Below are positions 1 to 9,440 of a stretch of DNA of 64,000 nucleotides, piece after piece (positions within the stretch are counted from its first letter, which is position 1; every line of letters begins with the position of its first letter). Source of the DNA: Bromus sterilis (lineage: Eukaryota > Streptophyta > Magnoliopsida > Poales > Poaceae); the NCBI GenBank assembly GCA_950022295.1, contig OX465598.1, positions 337,851,324 to 337,915,323 on the forward strand, written 5' to 3'. The notes below the pieces were generated by a model. It was not told the DNA's origin and searched no databases. It worked only from the letters and a program-made list of their open reading frames with translations. The position numbers were made by a program, and so were the translations under genes.

Positions 1-612
1 CATAGGATAAAACTAACATACAGGTATACGTAAAAGTTGTGATATACTAATCTATATACTAAGTATATGAAGCAGACATAGGTGTGGTGGAGCCAAAGCT
101 GGCCAAATAGTTAGCTTCACCACTGAAAATACATATGACTCGTCTAGTACTAATTTCATTTTTGTTAGATTGAAAAAAAATGTTTCATGATTTTTTTTAA
201 TGTACTATATTATTTATTTCATGACATCTCTAAATTCGAGATTATTTTTTGAATTTATGAACTTTAAATTTGTGAACTATTTTAAATGTATGAAGTTTTT
301 TTGAATTCGTCAATTTTTTTAAATTTTATAAAAATCAAATTCATGAGCCGTTTCAATCTATTAGAAAATCAAGCTGATTCTTTTATACTGATTATTTTTT
401 CCCATATGAGAGAGCGAGAAAAAAAAACACAAGCGTACACCCAGTGTAGACCACATGCAAGCTTAAGAGGTACAACGCAACTTTTTTTTGAGGGGAGGTA
501 CAACGCAACTGGGCGCGTAAAGCGCCAAATAGAAGTTTCTGCTATCTTGCCTCTGAACGCTGCTCCATGGGCCACACACGCCTTTGGAGGAGCAGCTGTC
601 GCCGAGGTATCG

Positions 613-1237
613 CAAAATCACTAGTTTAAGACTATTCATTGTAACGAGTACCGCGTTTTCTCCGCGCGCGACTGCGCGTCAAGTGGCGCGCTCTGGTGTT
701 TTTCCGTTTTTCCTATTTTTTAGAGGCACGAGTGTCTCAAAAAAGGAGGCACGAGTGCCTCAAAAAAGAGGCACGAGCACCTCAAAAAAGGCACGAGTGC
801 CTTTTCACGTTTTTCTATTTTTTCTGTTTTTAGAGGCACGAGTGCATCAAAAAAGGAGGCACGAGTGGCTCTAAAAAGGAGGCATGAGTGCCTCAAAAAA
901 GGCACGATAGTGCATTTTCACGTTTTTTTATTTTTTCTGTCTTTTGAGGCACGAGTGCCTCAAAAAAGGAGGCACGAGGCACGACTCGTGCCTCCCGCGG
1001 AGGTAAGGTCGTGCCTCTTTTTTTTCAAAAAAATAGTTTGATTTTTATTTTCACCAAAACGTATAGAAAAAACGTGCGAAAACCGTAAAAGTCGAAGAAA
1101 CCACCGAAAAGACCAATTTTAAACATAAAAAACGCGTACACAAAAAAAAATGAAATCCTGAGGGATCGCTGTGAGCGCGACACGTGGCGCTGTTCGCTGG
1201 AGCAGGCTGCGAACGAGTACTCCCTAATTAGTTGCTC
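613..1237. mobile_element. Small Mutator-like element with 11-bp target duplication
   Basis: The 11-mer CCGAGGTATCG occurs at 602-612 and again at 1238-1248, a size expected for a MULE target site duplication. The intervening 625 bases have degenerate inverted ends: ACTAGTTTAAGACTATTC near the left end against ACTAATTAGGGAGTACTC on the complementary strand of the right end (about 14 of 22 matches). No transposase is encoded. The interior is a palindromic minisatellite plus A/T-rich sequence. Confidence 0.42.
720..1015. repeat. Palindromic minisatellite (GAGGCACGAGTGCCTC units)
   Basis: About ten copies of a unit GAGGCACGAGTGCCTC followed by an A-run are spaced 20-25 bases apart. The unit is itself an inverted repeat (GAGGCAC / GTGCCTC around GA). 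A longer period of roughly 115 bases is superimposed: a T-rich block ending just before a GAGGCACGAG unit recurs near 700-722, 798-835 and 913-950. Confidence 0.85.
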
Positions 1238-1248
1238 CCGAGGTATCG

Positions 1249-1779
1249 AGCACTTTTTCGTTCACAACCATTCAACTCAGGAGCGGATTGCCTACTCGAA
1301 TTTTGATTGGGTCGAATCCTTTTTTTTGAAAAAGCAAATATATTAATATCACGAAGATACCAATTACACCTGACCTTTGGAACTGGGTCGAATCCTTCGT
1401 CTTCAAACCTTACACTTTTTGTTTTTAGAAGTATGATACTTATTTTGAAAGCTTAGAATCTAAGCAGTGTTTATCAAAAAAATGTAAAAAATTATCAAAT
1501 TGTTGTCTCATCCTTTTAAAGGCATATCATGGCAGTAAGCACAAATTCATATTTTATAAACTATCTACATTTATTTAGGACAGTATAATCGGACCTAAAG
1601 CGAGCCCTTTCAGCGCTTCGCATTTTCGGCCGTCCGTTTTCGTAATCTAATTGTTTCCGGCCGTTGGATACATCGTGTGTTTACGTTAGTTATCTGTCCT
1701 AAGGGACATCTGCTCCGGTAGCCTAAAAGCGAGTGATGTGGTGCTTCGTCCGTTTTAGAAGCCCAGGCGTCGTGTCTTC
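1249..1779. other. Non-coding stretch, no gene seen
   Basis: AT-rich DNA between the small MULE and the GC-rich block. A T-run followed by a segment around 1320-1373 resembles a motif I associate with recurrent grass repeats, but I cannot assign it. No convincing coding region. Confidence 0.4.
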
Positions 1780-2232
1780 GCACCTCCCCACACTGTGCTA
1801 CTGCTGCGTCGCCGGCCCTCATGTCCACCTCCAGCCGCCTCACCTGAGATCTGACCCGACGAGATGCCGGTCGACGAGCAGTGCACCGCCGCGCCACACG
1901 CCCAAGCCGCCATACAACCGAAGAGCAGCGCATTGACTCCTTCGCGAGCCGCCCTCCCCGTGCTGCCTGGATCTCCAGCAAAGCCTCTCCCATCTCCATG
2001 ACCGGCGACGAACACTGAGAAGTCAACAGATTGAGGTAGACGTTGAGGCCAGACAATTAAGCCACGCATGCAGCCGTCGACATCGCGCCTATCCTGCTGG
2101 CAACCCGCACGCGCGCCGGGTGAGGACGTGAGGCGACCTCAACCAGCGAGACCCACTCCGCCCTCGACGTTCCCGCGTGCGAGTGGCCCGCGAGACCATC
2201 TTCACCTTTGCGTCTGCCGCCGATGGAAGGTA
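1780..2232 (+). other. GC-rich block, possible 5' exon of the captured gene
   Basis: Composition rises sharply from the AT-rich surroundings, as at the 5' ends of many grass genes. At 2223 an ATGGAAG is followed at once by GTATGA, which could be a start codon and a splice donor. No protein family is recognisable in any frame, and overlapping ORFs on both strands are best explained by GC richness. Whether this block belongs to the same gene as the exons at 3113-5542 is unproven. Confidence 0.25.
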
Positions 2233-3112
2233 TGATCGATGCGAGACACATCTACAATCGCTTCTCCCTCTTCGATTTTACCATGGTGATCCAAAACTGC
2301 TACTGCGTTTCTCTGCAACTTCTCCTTCCTGCTACCCACATCCCCTGCTGAACGACCACTCTACCTTCTGCCTACATTGTATGATGGATCTCAAACCAAA
2401 AATCAGCAATCTGAACCGTCCTTGTTTCGAGCGGATCAGGCTTCATCGAATTTGTGAATTCCCTAACACCAATCTTTGGAAACGGTGGAGATGGTTCCTT
2501 GCTATTTGGTCATTAGATGGAGAGGTAAATCTTATCATCATCTAGGTGGTTTTGTATATACAAAGATTTCACATCAGCATGTTCCAGAGGTGTTTGAGGC
2601 TGTATTGGGAGGTACTTAGTTTTATCATTCTTTTTAGGTGCTATCAGTTCGATATAGTTGATTCTCGGGAGTTTATTACATCCAATGCTTATGTGTGTAA
2701 AGTAAATGTTCTGCTATTCATGTAGTAATTCATTATTCATACAATTACCTTGTCTGATTCCCCTTTCCGTATAATTAATTGTGTCCACCTATCAATGAAG
2801 ACCTTTCCAATATAAGTTCATCTTGGATCTATTTTGACTAGCTTGATTTTACTGCTTTATTATCATAGACAAATTACTGAAATTTGTATCTTAATATTGC
2901 TAGATAAGGTCCCTTTGTTGAGAGCATATCGCTTCCAAAACCACGTGCTGCTCAAATAGGTGACAAGATTATTCTTGAGATGAGGACAGTTCTTGAATAA
3001 TCTTGAGATGAGGTCAGTTCTTGAATTGATTAAATAAATACACATTGTTTATATCTTGTTTACGGGAAAATTCAGAGTTTTGATGCAATGGACATCTTGC
3101 TAATTCTTTCAG

Positions 3113-3220
3113 GTGGATACTATTTTAGATAAGGTTTTTTTTAAAATTGGACGACCTTTTGACGAGGATGAAATAATACAGGAGGGCAAAACACTGAACA
3201 CTCGCCTAATTAATTTGTAC
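3113..3220 (+). pseudogene. Exon-like gene fragment (unidentified)
   Basis: A strong acceptor context (TTCTTTCAG) precedes 3113. The open phase-0 frame begins VDTILDKVFFKIGRPFDEDE, acidic and protein-like in composition. The donor is uncertain; the frame stays open to 3298, so the end given is approximate. It is compatible in phase with the exon at 4111 but the link is not shown. No family recognised. Confidence 0.3.
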
Positions 3221-3897
3221 GATTTCACTTCCCGAACACTGTTTCTTTGTGTTGTTTATCCATTTCTCCGAGCTGTATTTAATATAGATTTTATTTGAAC
3301 ATCTTCATTTGCTGATATCGTTTTAACTTTCCTTACGTATGATTATCTGTATAATGTATAGAGACACTTAGTATGGTTGATGTGCACGTTTTTGTGTCCA
3401 AGTCAAGATACGTACTAAACTTGGCATAAAGTTCCCACTTGAGCTTTGACTAGTAGTGTCAACTGCTTATATGATTCTAAATCTTATTTAATCAACCAAA
3501 TAGAGTTGTACCCTTTCAACTTGTTCTTTACTCTTTTCTACCTTGACTGGTCAATGTTTATGCTCCAGAAGATGAAATGTCCCGTGTTTTTAACAAGAAA
3601 TGATATTAATATATATTTAAGATACTGCAATTATTTGAGCACTATAAAATTATTTAATAATAAACTATCTGTTTATTCTGGAGTGTGTCCAGTTTATAAA
3701 AATAAATTAATGTGTCTAAATTTATGAAAAATTCTACCATGTTATTTAAACAAAGGACGAGCGCGGCAACGTGTTGTGCCCAGCGCATCCGCCCCTCCAT
3801 CCGCCATTTCCAAGTACAAACATGATCCTGTCTTCCTCCCTCCCTCGCTTGCTGTGTTCCTCTTCGTTTCTTGCGGTTTCAGACGATTATTGGGCCG

Positions 3898-3900
<3 letters not shown>

Positions 3901-3938
<38 letters not shown>
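3901..3938. repeat. (TG)n microsatellite
   Basis: Nineteen uninterrupted TG dinucleotides. It produces spurious Cys/Val-rich ORFs in several frames. Confidence 0.95.
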
Positions 3939-3939
<1 letters not shown>

Positions 3940-4110
3940 ACCTTCAGGGCTGGAGGGCGTGACCATGGAGGTGGACATGCGATCTGCCACCCAAGATCTT
4001 CCCCTTGCCATTCTCAATCTGGCAGGCCTGGCTCTTCCTTGATGCCAGAGTTGCTGATACATTTCACTTGCTTTAGTTTAATCATAAGTGCTTTATTTTC
4101 CATTGTTTAG

Positions 4111-4284
4111 GTTGTGGATAAAGAGAAGAGGAAGCAAGAAGCGGAGCAATGGATTCAAAGCAAGGGACACATGTACTTGCTTGTCGCTTTAGAAGAGACA
4201 CGGGTGAGCTCTGACATGAACATGATACAAGGCACTCTCATTGACTGCAAATACAATCAAAAAGATTTAAAAAGGTTGAATCGT
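4111..4284 (+). pseudogene. Exon of unidentified gene (phase 0 to 0)
   Basis: A TTTAG acceptor ends at 4110 and a good GTGAGT donor begins at 4285, leaving 174 bases (58 codons) open in one frame. The peptide starts VVDKEKRKQEAEQWIQSKGH, charged and helix-like. It joins in phase to the next exon at 4549. I do not recognise the family. The three-exon chain (4111-4284, 4549-4658, 5458-5542) is good evidence of real gene ancestry. Position inside a candidate Helitron suggests a captured fragment, but a degraded resident gene is equally possible. Confidence 0.5.
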
Positions 4285-4548
4285 GTGAGTTTTTTAGTGT
4301 ACATTGTATAGGATCTGATATATTTTTATTGATATTTGCTCTTTTGCAAAATTTAGCAGTTTTTGTTTAGCTTAACATAGAAAAGTTGAAAACATACTTA
4401 GATTCTATCACAGGAATGGATAATTAAGTGTGTTACGCACTTAATTCTGAGGGGAAACCACATCCATCTTAATTCAATATTCATTTGTCTAGCCAGGTTA
4501 ACTAATTCATTTATCTTATTTATTTATTGTATTCATTGCCAATTTTAG

Positions 4549-4658
4549 TTACTCTCCACATCTCTTGAAAATATTACACGAACAAAGTTGTACTCAATCT
4601 GTAGTGCAGAGACCATATTTGAAGCTGACATTCATAAGAAGGATGATTGTGTACCCCT
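4549..4658 (+). pseudogene. Exon of the same unidentified gene (phase 0 to 2)
   Basis: Acceptor AATTTTAG ends at 4548 and the donor GTAAGT begins at 4659. The 110 bases are open in the phase left by the exon at 4111-4284 and read LLSTSLENITRTKLYSICSA onward. The two left-over bases (CT) are completed in frame by the exon at 5458. Confidence 0.5.
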
Positions 4659-5457
4659 GTAAGTCATCCACTGTCACACTAATTATATTATTAGCACTAA
4701 CTTGGGTAAAAACTGTAATTTCCTCTTTGAAAAATGATGTTAGTAATAAAATCAATATTAATTTTGTACTTTTCGAAAGAGTCAAGTTTTCCATGCAACA
4801 TTTTTCTGGCTCATCTAGAACTATATAAATTACAATTATGGTTGCTTCCCCTTTTAACGATTTATATTCAAGATGTGCCTATCATTCTCAAACATCGAAT
4901 ATCACATCTTTTTGCGACTCTGAAGCCGCTTCTTGGATTTTTTTTGTAAACATAGCTAACCATTCATATATATTACGAAAACTTCAACCCATACAGAAGC
5001 TCGTTTTACATTAAATGTTTTGGTTTTAGTCATTTTCTATCTTCCATCGGTAAGTTCAACCATGCACAAGACTTGAGATTGTTTCATGTGCGGGCCTGGG
5101 TACATGACTAAGATTTTTCCCTATTAGCCCAACTTAAGCCTGGTAAAAACTTTTTTATAACAAGAAAATATTAAGCCTGGAAGAAAATAAGTAAAACTAG
5201 ATAATTTTGGCTACGAGCTTGTCCTTTCTGAAGACTGGCTAGCTTCAGTCATGGATACCTTTAGTAGGAATAAAATGAATATTTCTCCTTTTGGCCATAT
5301 TTGTAGTGGGCTTCTTCTTCAAGGTTAAATCTAAATTCACATAATTATGTGAGGAATACAAAGATCACATATTATTACCGTCGAACTACTTGTAGCTCTT
5401 CACTTTTCAATCAAGTAATTATCCAATAAAATAATTCTCTTTGCTCTACTTGTTTAG

Positions 5458-5542
5458 GATAGACTCTCGCTTAACCAACTTTGGCACTCCAAAGTTCTGT
5501 AGTGCTTCACTTCTCAAGTTGCAGGACCACCTCATTTTGTAG
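5458..5542 (+). pseudogene. Terminal exon-like segment of the same gene
   Basis: Acceptor TTGTTTAG ends at 5457. The first G completes the CT left by the exon ending at 4658, after which 27 codons (IDSRLTNFGTPKFCSASLLK onward) run to a TAG at 5540-5542. Phase agreement over three exons is unlikely by chance. The TAG may be the natural end or a lesion. The intron before it would be about 0.8 kb. Confidence 0.4.
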
Positions 5543-5764
5543 AAAATTAGTCTAGCTGTGCGTCCCTCGTATGCACAGGAACAATTTCAACCATGTGTAG
5601 GATTACAGGTAAGAGCACGTGTACTGTTTATTTCAATACAATTCACATGAGCTAAGACCATCTTCATTTTCTCTTAAAGATCTAAGATAATCATCCTTAG
5701 TAAATCTGCATGTCTTCTCAGATGATATTTCTAGATGGTTTATAGTTTTACTACCTTAACATAG

Positions 5765-5879
5765 ATGTAGCGATACTTAATCAAAAGATACAGATTGGGA
5801 AGACAAATTTCCAAGTGACAAGAACAGCTATGGAAGGAAGAAAAGAACGAGTACAGAAGGAACACAAGATCCATACTAG
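5765..5879 (+). pseudogene. Possible further exon-like segment
   Basis: An AG at 5763-5764 and a GTAGAC donor at 5880 flank an open frame rich in Lys, Gln and Glu (VAILNQKIQIGKTNFQVTRT onward). The preceding exon ends in a stop, so this would need alternative splicing or a separate origin. Weak evidence. Confidence 0.2.
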
Positions 5880-6465
5880 GTAGACATGTTTTGAAGGTAC
5901 TATCATAGGTCATGGAAGTACTGCTACGGATGGTTCCAAAATCCATGTGAGGTCGATGAAAGTTGTTACATCTTCTTGATCTATATCTCTAATCTTATGG
6001 TGGTCATCCGTGGATTTTGCTAGATCAACTTTTATTATTTTGTCCCTTGATTAGGTATGTGAAAAAAAGTAGATAATGGGGAATTGCAAGAAGAAGAGCT
6101 TGAGATTATATAGTCATATAATCTCTCCCTCGTATAACTTCTAATATTTTTCTTGTTCATGGCTTATACTTTAGGCCACTTATGCTAGAACAAGAGCTTG
6201 AGATTACATAGTCATCTCTCACTCAATTTTTTCCCTATTCCTGTTGACATGTGCTATCTTTGTATCTCATAAGTATGGCTCTTTTTTCTCTTTGTGTTAG
6301 TAATTTCCAATGTTAATTGATGCAAAACCGAGATAGAAAATTCTGGGGCCGATAGAAAAGCAATATCTTCCAATTTAGCGATCAACTTACCATATATTTA
6401 GGAAGTTTTGATCATTATATTGGAAAAACGGACGGGCGCGGCAACGGGCGCCTTCGATGATCTAG

Positions 6466-7872
6466 TATACTTTAGAATTACCAAACCAATAAGCTCTAGT
6501 TTGGCGGTCGAGTCTTGGCACTCTCGTGTTTGGAAATTTCCTTTTATTTTCCTGGATAAAGCTGAATATAGAATCAATAACACAAATAAGATATTCGATC
6601 CATTTATCATGATTCTTTCACGTAGTTACAATTCATTTTATATATTATATTAAAAAATACCAAGAAATCCATGTAGTGACTTAAATACAGAAAATGGATA
6701 AAAAAATTCAAAAATTGACATAAAAGACGCAATAATATAATGTAGAAAAAGTTGCAAGTCAACATGATAAAGAATAAAATTAGACATTTTCCTGAGCAAA
6801 TTCAAATTAACCTTTATTTGCATATTATTGATATTTTTACTTATTTGTAAAGCATAAATATGATTAAAAAATAAAGTTCTTATACTATATAAACCTATTT
6901 TTTATAACTTTTAAAATAAATTACTCTATTTGAACTAATCAATCAAATGTTATTGATACCAAAATGATGCATAGATTACCAATAGCATGGCATATATGGA
7001 TACATCTATTTTTTAGAGAATTTTAAAATTAATTAATATTCTAAAAAAACAAAAAAATGCGGATACTTCAAAATTCATGAGTCTATTAATATTCAAAAAT
7101 TAAAAATAAAATAAAATAAGCATGGATTCAAAGCAATTGTTCACAATAATAAATACAGTACATTTTCACAAAGTAATGATCGCATATTTGCAGAATGTTC
7201 ATGGTTTAAAAACTATGCATGAACTTAAAGGACGTTCAAAATTCTGTCTAGAAACTTGACATTTTTTTTCAAATCATGAACTTCGATAAATTAAGAATTA
7301 TTAATCAAAAATTTATCAATGTGTCCAAAAAAATCCATGATCTTTTTAGATTGATAATGAATTAAAATTAAATTAGAAACTGAAAATAAGAAAAGAAGAT
7401 ATTAGAGGGTAGAAAGAAAAGCGGAGTAGGTGAAATTGGAACGCGAAAAGAAATAAAATAATGTGCAAAAAGAAGTGTGTCTTGCCCACACTGGGACGAC
7501 CTAACTAGTATCGCATATCCATCGCCATACATACGGAATAGGAGGGATGTCCTATTCAGCGGATTTAGAGACAAAATGCCCTATTTTGTACAATGCAAGG
7601 TGCTTAATAAAATAAATTGATCTTTTCTAAATTATCTGGTGCTTATTTCTATAGCAGGATGCATAATTAACCTTTTATCCTCTATAAATTAGCACTAATG
7701 CTTAAAAAATTAGGTTTATTTTTCTAAGCACCCTCTAAGCATACCATTGTACAAGGCCTAACACGCTCGGTGTGTCACGGTTTATTAGCGCTCGCTACAT
7801 GACCCACCTACTGCCAACTCTCGCTGGTCTCCAATTAGTTGCCTATGATATTGTTAATCCACTCGCTTGCTG
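6466..7872. other. AT-rich stretch without a gene
   Basis: Long A/T-rich DNA with short spurious ORFs on both strands. No repeat family, RNA gene or coding region could be supported here. Confidence 0.5.
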
Positions 7873-7881
7873 ACTTGAAAC

Positions 7882-8852
7882 GGAAAAAAATCCTATACGA
7901 CCGGGTCGTATCAAGGCGATTGTGAGACCCTCTTTAGCTTGGGACGCGTGGCAATAGGAATCGTAAAGCAACAGCCGTCTCTTTCCCCGACCAGTTGAAC
8001 TTTTTCATCGCCCCCAAACTCCAGCCGCCGGTGTAATACCTCCGGCTGCTTGCCATATCGCCGCCGGTATTTTCCTTGAGGCGAAATACACCACCCCAGC
8101 TCAGTGCGCTCCACCCCCGGCCACTTTCGTCGGCGGCCCAGCTGGCGGCACCGCCCCAGCTACTTGTCCTCGCCGGCCACGGCGATGCTCCTGAGCGCCT
8201 CCACTTGCCGGCTGCACGCACTTGTTTGCTGCGGCCAAGATTCTTGCCACCGGTGTCTTTACTAGGCTGGTTGTGTCTCCTAGCCTGGGTTCAATAGGCA
8301 CTCAATCAGCACTTTGTGTGTAAATTGTTGATGCTTGACACCAATGGCGAGACCCTCTTCAGCAGAGAACACTTGGCATCAACAAATCTCAACGCAGCCT
8401 AGTAGCCTACCATTTAATCTTCTAATTTCCGAAAGAAATTTCTAATTCCGTTCCTGTTCCAAACATCCAGCCGCCGTCTACCAGTAGCAATGCGGCGAGC
8501 AGAGAACTGCGCCTGAAGGACGAGCAGCCGGGCCGCCGACGAACGAGCTCGTGTACGGAGGGGGAGAGCAACGGGGGTGGTGGCCATGGGCGCGGCCGCG
8601 ACGAGCGAGATGCCGGAGCGCCGAGGACCACGGTCGACGGAGAGCAGCAAGGCCTGCGACGACGGCCGCGGCGAGCGAGCCGAAGAAGGAAAGAGGAATT
8701 CATACGGCGGCGAGGGTTAAGATAAGGAACACGATTTGTTAATAAAAACAAGGGATATCTGCATGCTTTGAGATTAGTTTTGCCAGATGTCCTTCGCTGC
8801 GGAGGGTCTCATTGTCGGGGTGTACGACCTGGGTCGTATAAGATTTTCTTCC
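7882..8852. mobile_element. Pack-MULE-like Mutator element
   Basis: Perfect 9-bp target duplications ACTTGAAAC lie at 7873-7881 and 8853-8861. The ends are inverted repeats: GGAAAAAAATCCTATACGAC on the left against GGAAGAAAATCTTATACGAC on the complement of the right end, with similarity continuing for about 47 bases to GAGACCCTC. The 971-bp element has no transposase, so it is non-autonomous. Two GC-rich internal blocks (about 7980-8300 and 8450-8720), unlike the AT-rich flanks, look like captured genomic sequence, as in grass Pack-MULEs. The donor gene is not recognisable and the ORFs there overlap on both strands. Confidence 0.82.
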
Positions 8853-9056
8853 ACTTGAAACACCCGATAGCTCCTTCAATAGAAAAAAACAATTTTTTTC
8901 ACATTTAGCAAATTATGAACTAAATAAATATTCTTGGAAATTTTAAGAAATCGTGAATCTTTAAAAAAAGCTTCATATTGTTTTCAAAATACACATGGAT
9001 TTCAAATATAAAAGTATGTTACATATTAAAATTATTCATTAATTTTTTAAATATTA

Positions 9057-9311
9057 CTCCTCCCATTCCTAAATATAAGGTGTATTATTTTTATTATTAA
9101 ATATTATACTTGTTTAACTTTGACCCGATTTGTAGATAAATATATCGATATAAATTGTACCAAAATGACAACATAAGATTTATCTTGAAATGTATTTTCA
9201 TATTTTATCTATTAAATATCATATCTTTTAATTATTTACTATAAATTTGGTGAAAGTTAAAAACTTTGACTTCAAAAATATTATACACCTTATACACAAG
9301 AACGGAGGGAG
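9057..9311. mobile_element. Stowaway-type MITE (255 bp)
   Basis: Starts CTCCTCCCATTCCTAAATAT and ends with ACGGAGGGAG, the Tc1/mariner Stowaway end signature, flanked by TA on both sides (9055-9056 and 9312-9313). Subterminal sequence is complementary (ATAAGGTGTAT against ATACACCTTAT). Confidence 0.85.
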
Positions 9312-9347
9312 TAATAAATTCTAAAAACATTCAAGGATTTTAATGTA

Positions 9348-9440
9348 CTCCCCCGGTCCGAAAATAAAGGTCTTAACCTTGGTACAACTTTGTACTAACT
9401 TTAGTACAAAGTTCAGACAGTGATTTTTGGACGGAGGGAG
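9348..9440. mobile_element. Stowaway MITE (93 bp, Thalos-like)
   Basis: Ends CTCCCCCGGTCCGAAAATAA and GGACGGAGGGAG with TA target duplications at 9346-9347 and 9441-9442. Internally the TTTGTACTAACTTTAGTACAAAG core forms a hairpin, as in short Thalos-type Stowaways. The family name is from memory of the core sequence. Confidence 0.88.

Larger units (their letters stand above)
51..6465 (+). mobile_element. Candidate Helitron carrying gene fragments
   Basis: The left end reads TCTATATACTAAG directly after an A at position 50, close to the 5' TC motif of plant Helitrons. The right end has a GC-rich hairpin (stem GGCGC/GCGCC, 6435-6452), then nine bases, then CTAG at 6462-6465 followed by a T, which fits the Helitron 3' rule (hairpin, CTRR, insertion between A and T). 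Helitrons are rolling-circle DNA transposons that often capture gene pieces, and spliceable exon-like segments lie inside. No Rep/helicase coding was seen, so it would be non-autonomous. The 3' end is better supported than the 5' end, and the two may not belong to one element. Confidence 0.4.

Noticed and set aside
720..1015. CRISPR-like array
   Set aside because: Units are palindromes separated by short A-runs rather than unique spacers, and this is a plant nuclear region.
3771..4110. Overlapping ORFs with Cys-Val repeats
   Set aside because: Translations of the (TG)n microsatellite.
8076..8751. Several 60-110 codon ORFs on both strands
   Set aside because: GC-rich cargo of the Pack-MULE with no recognisable family; not annotated as genes.
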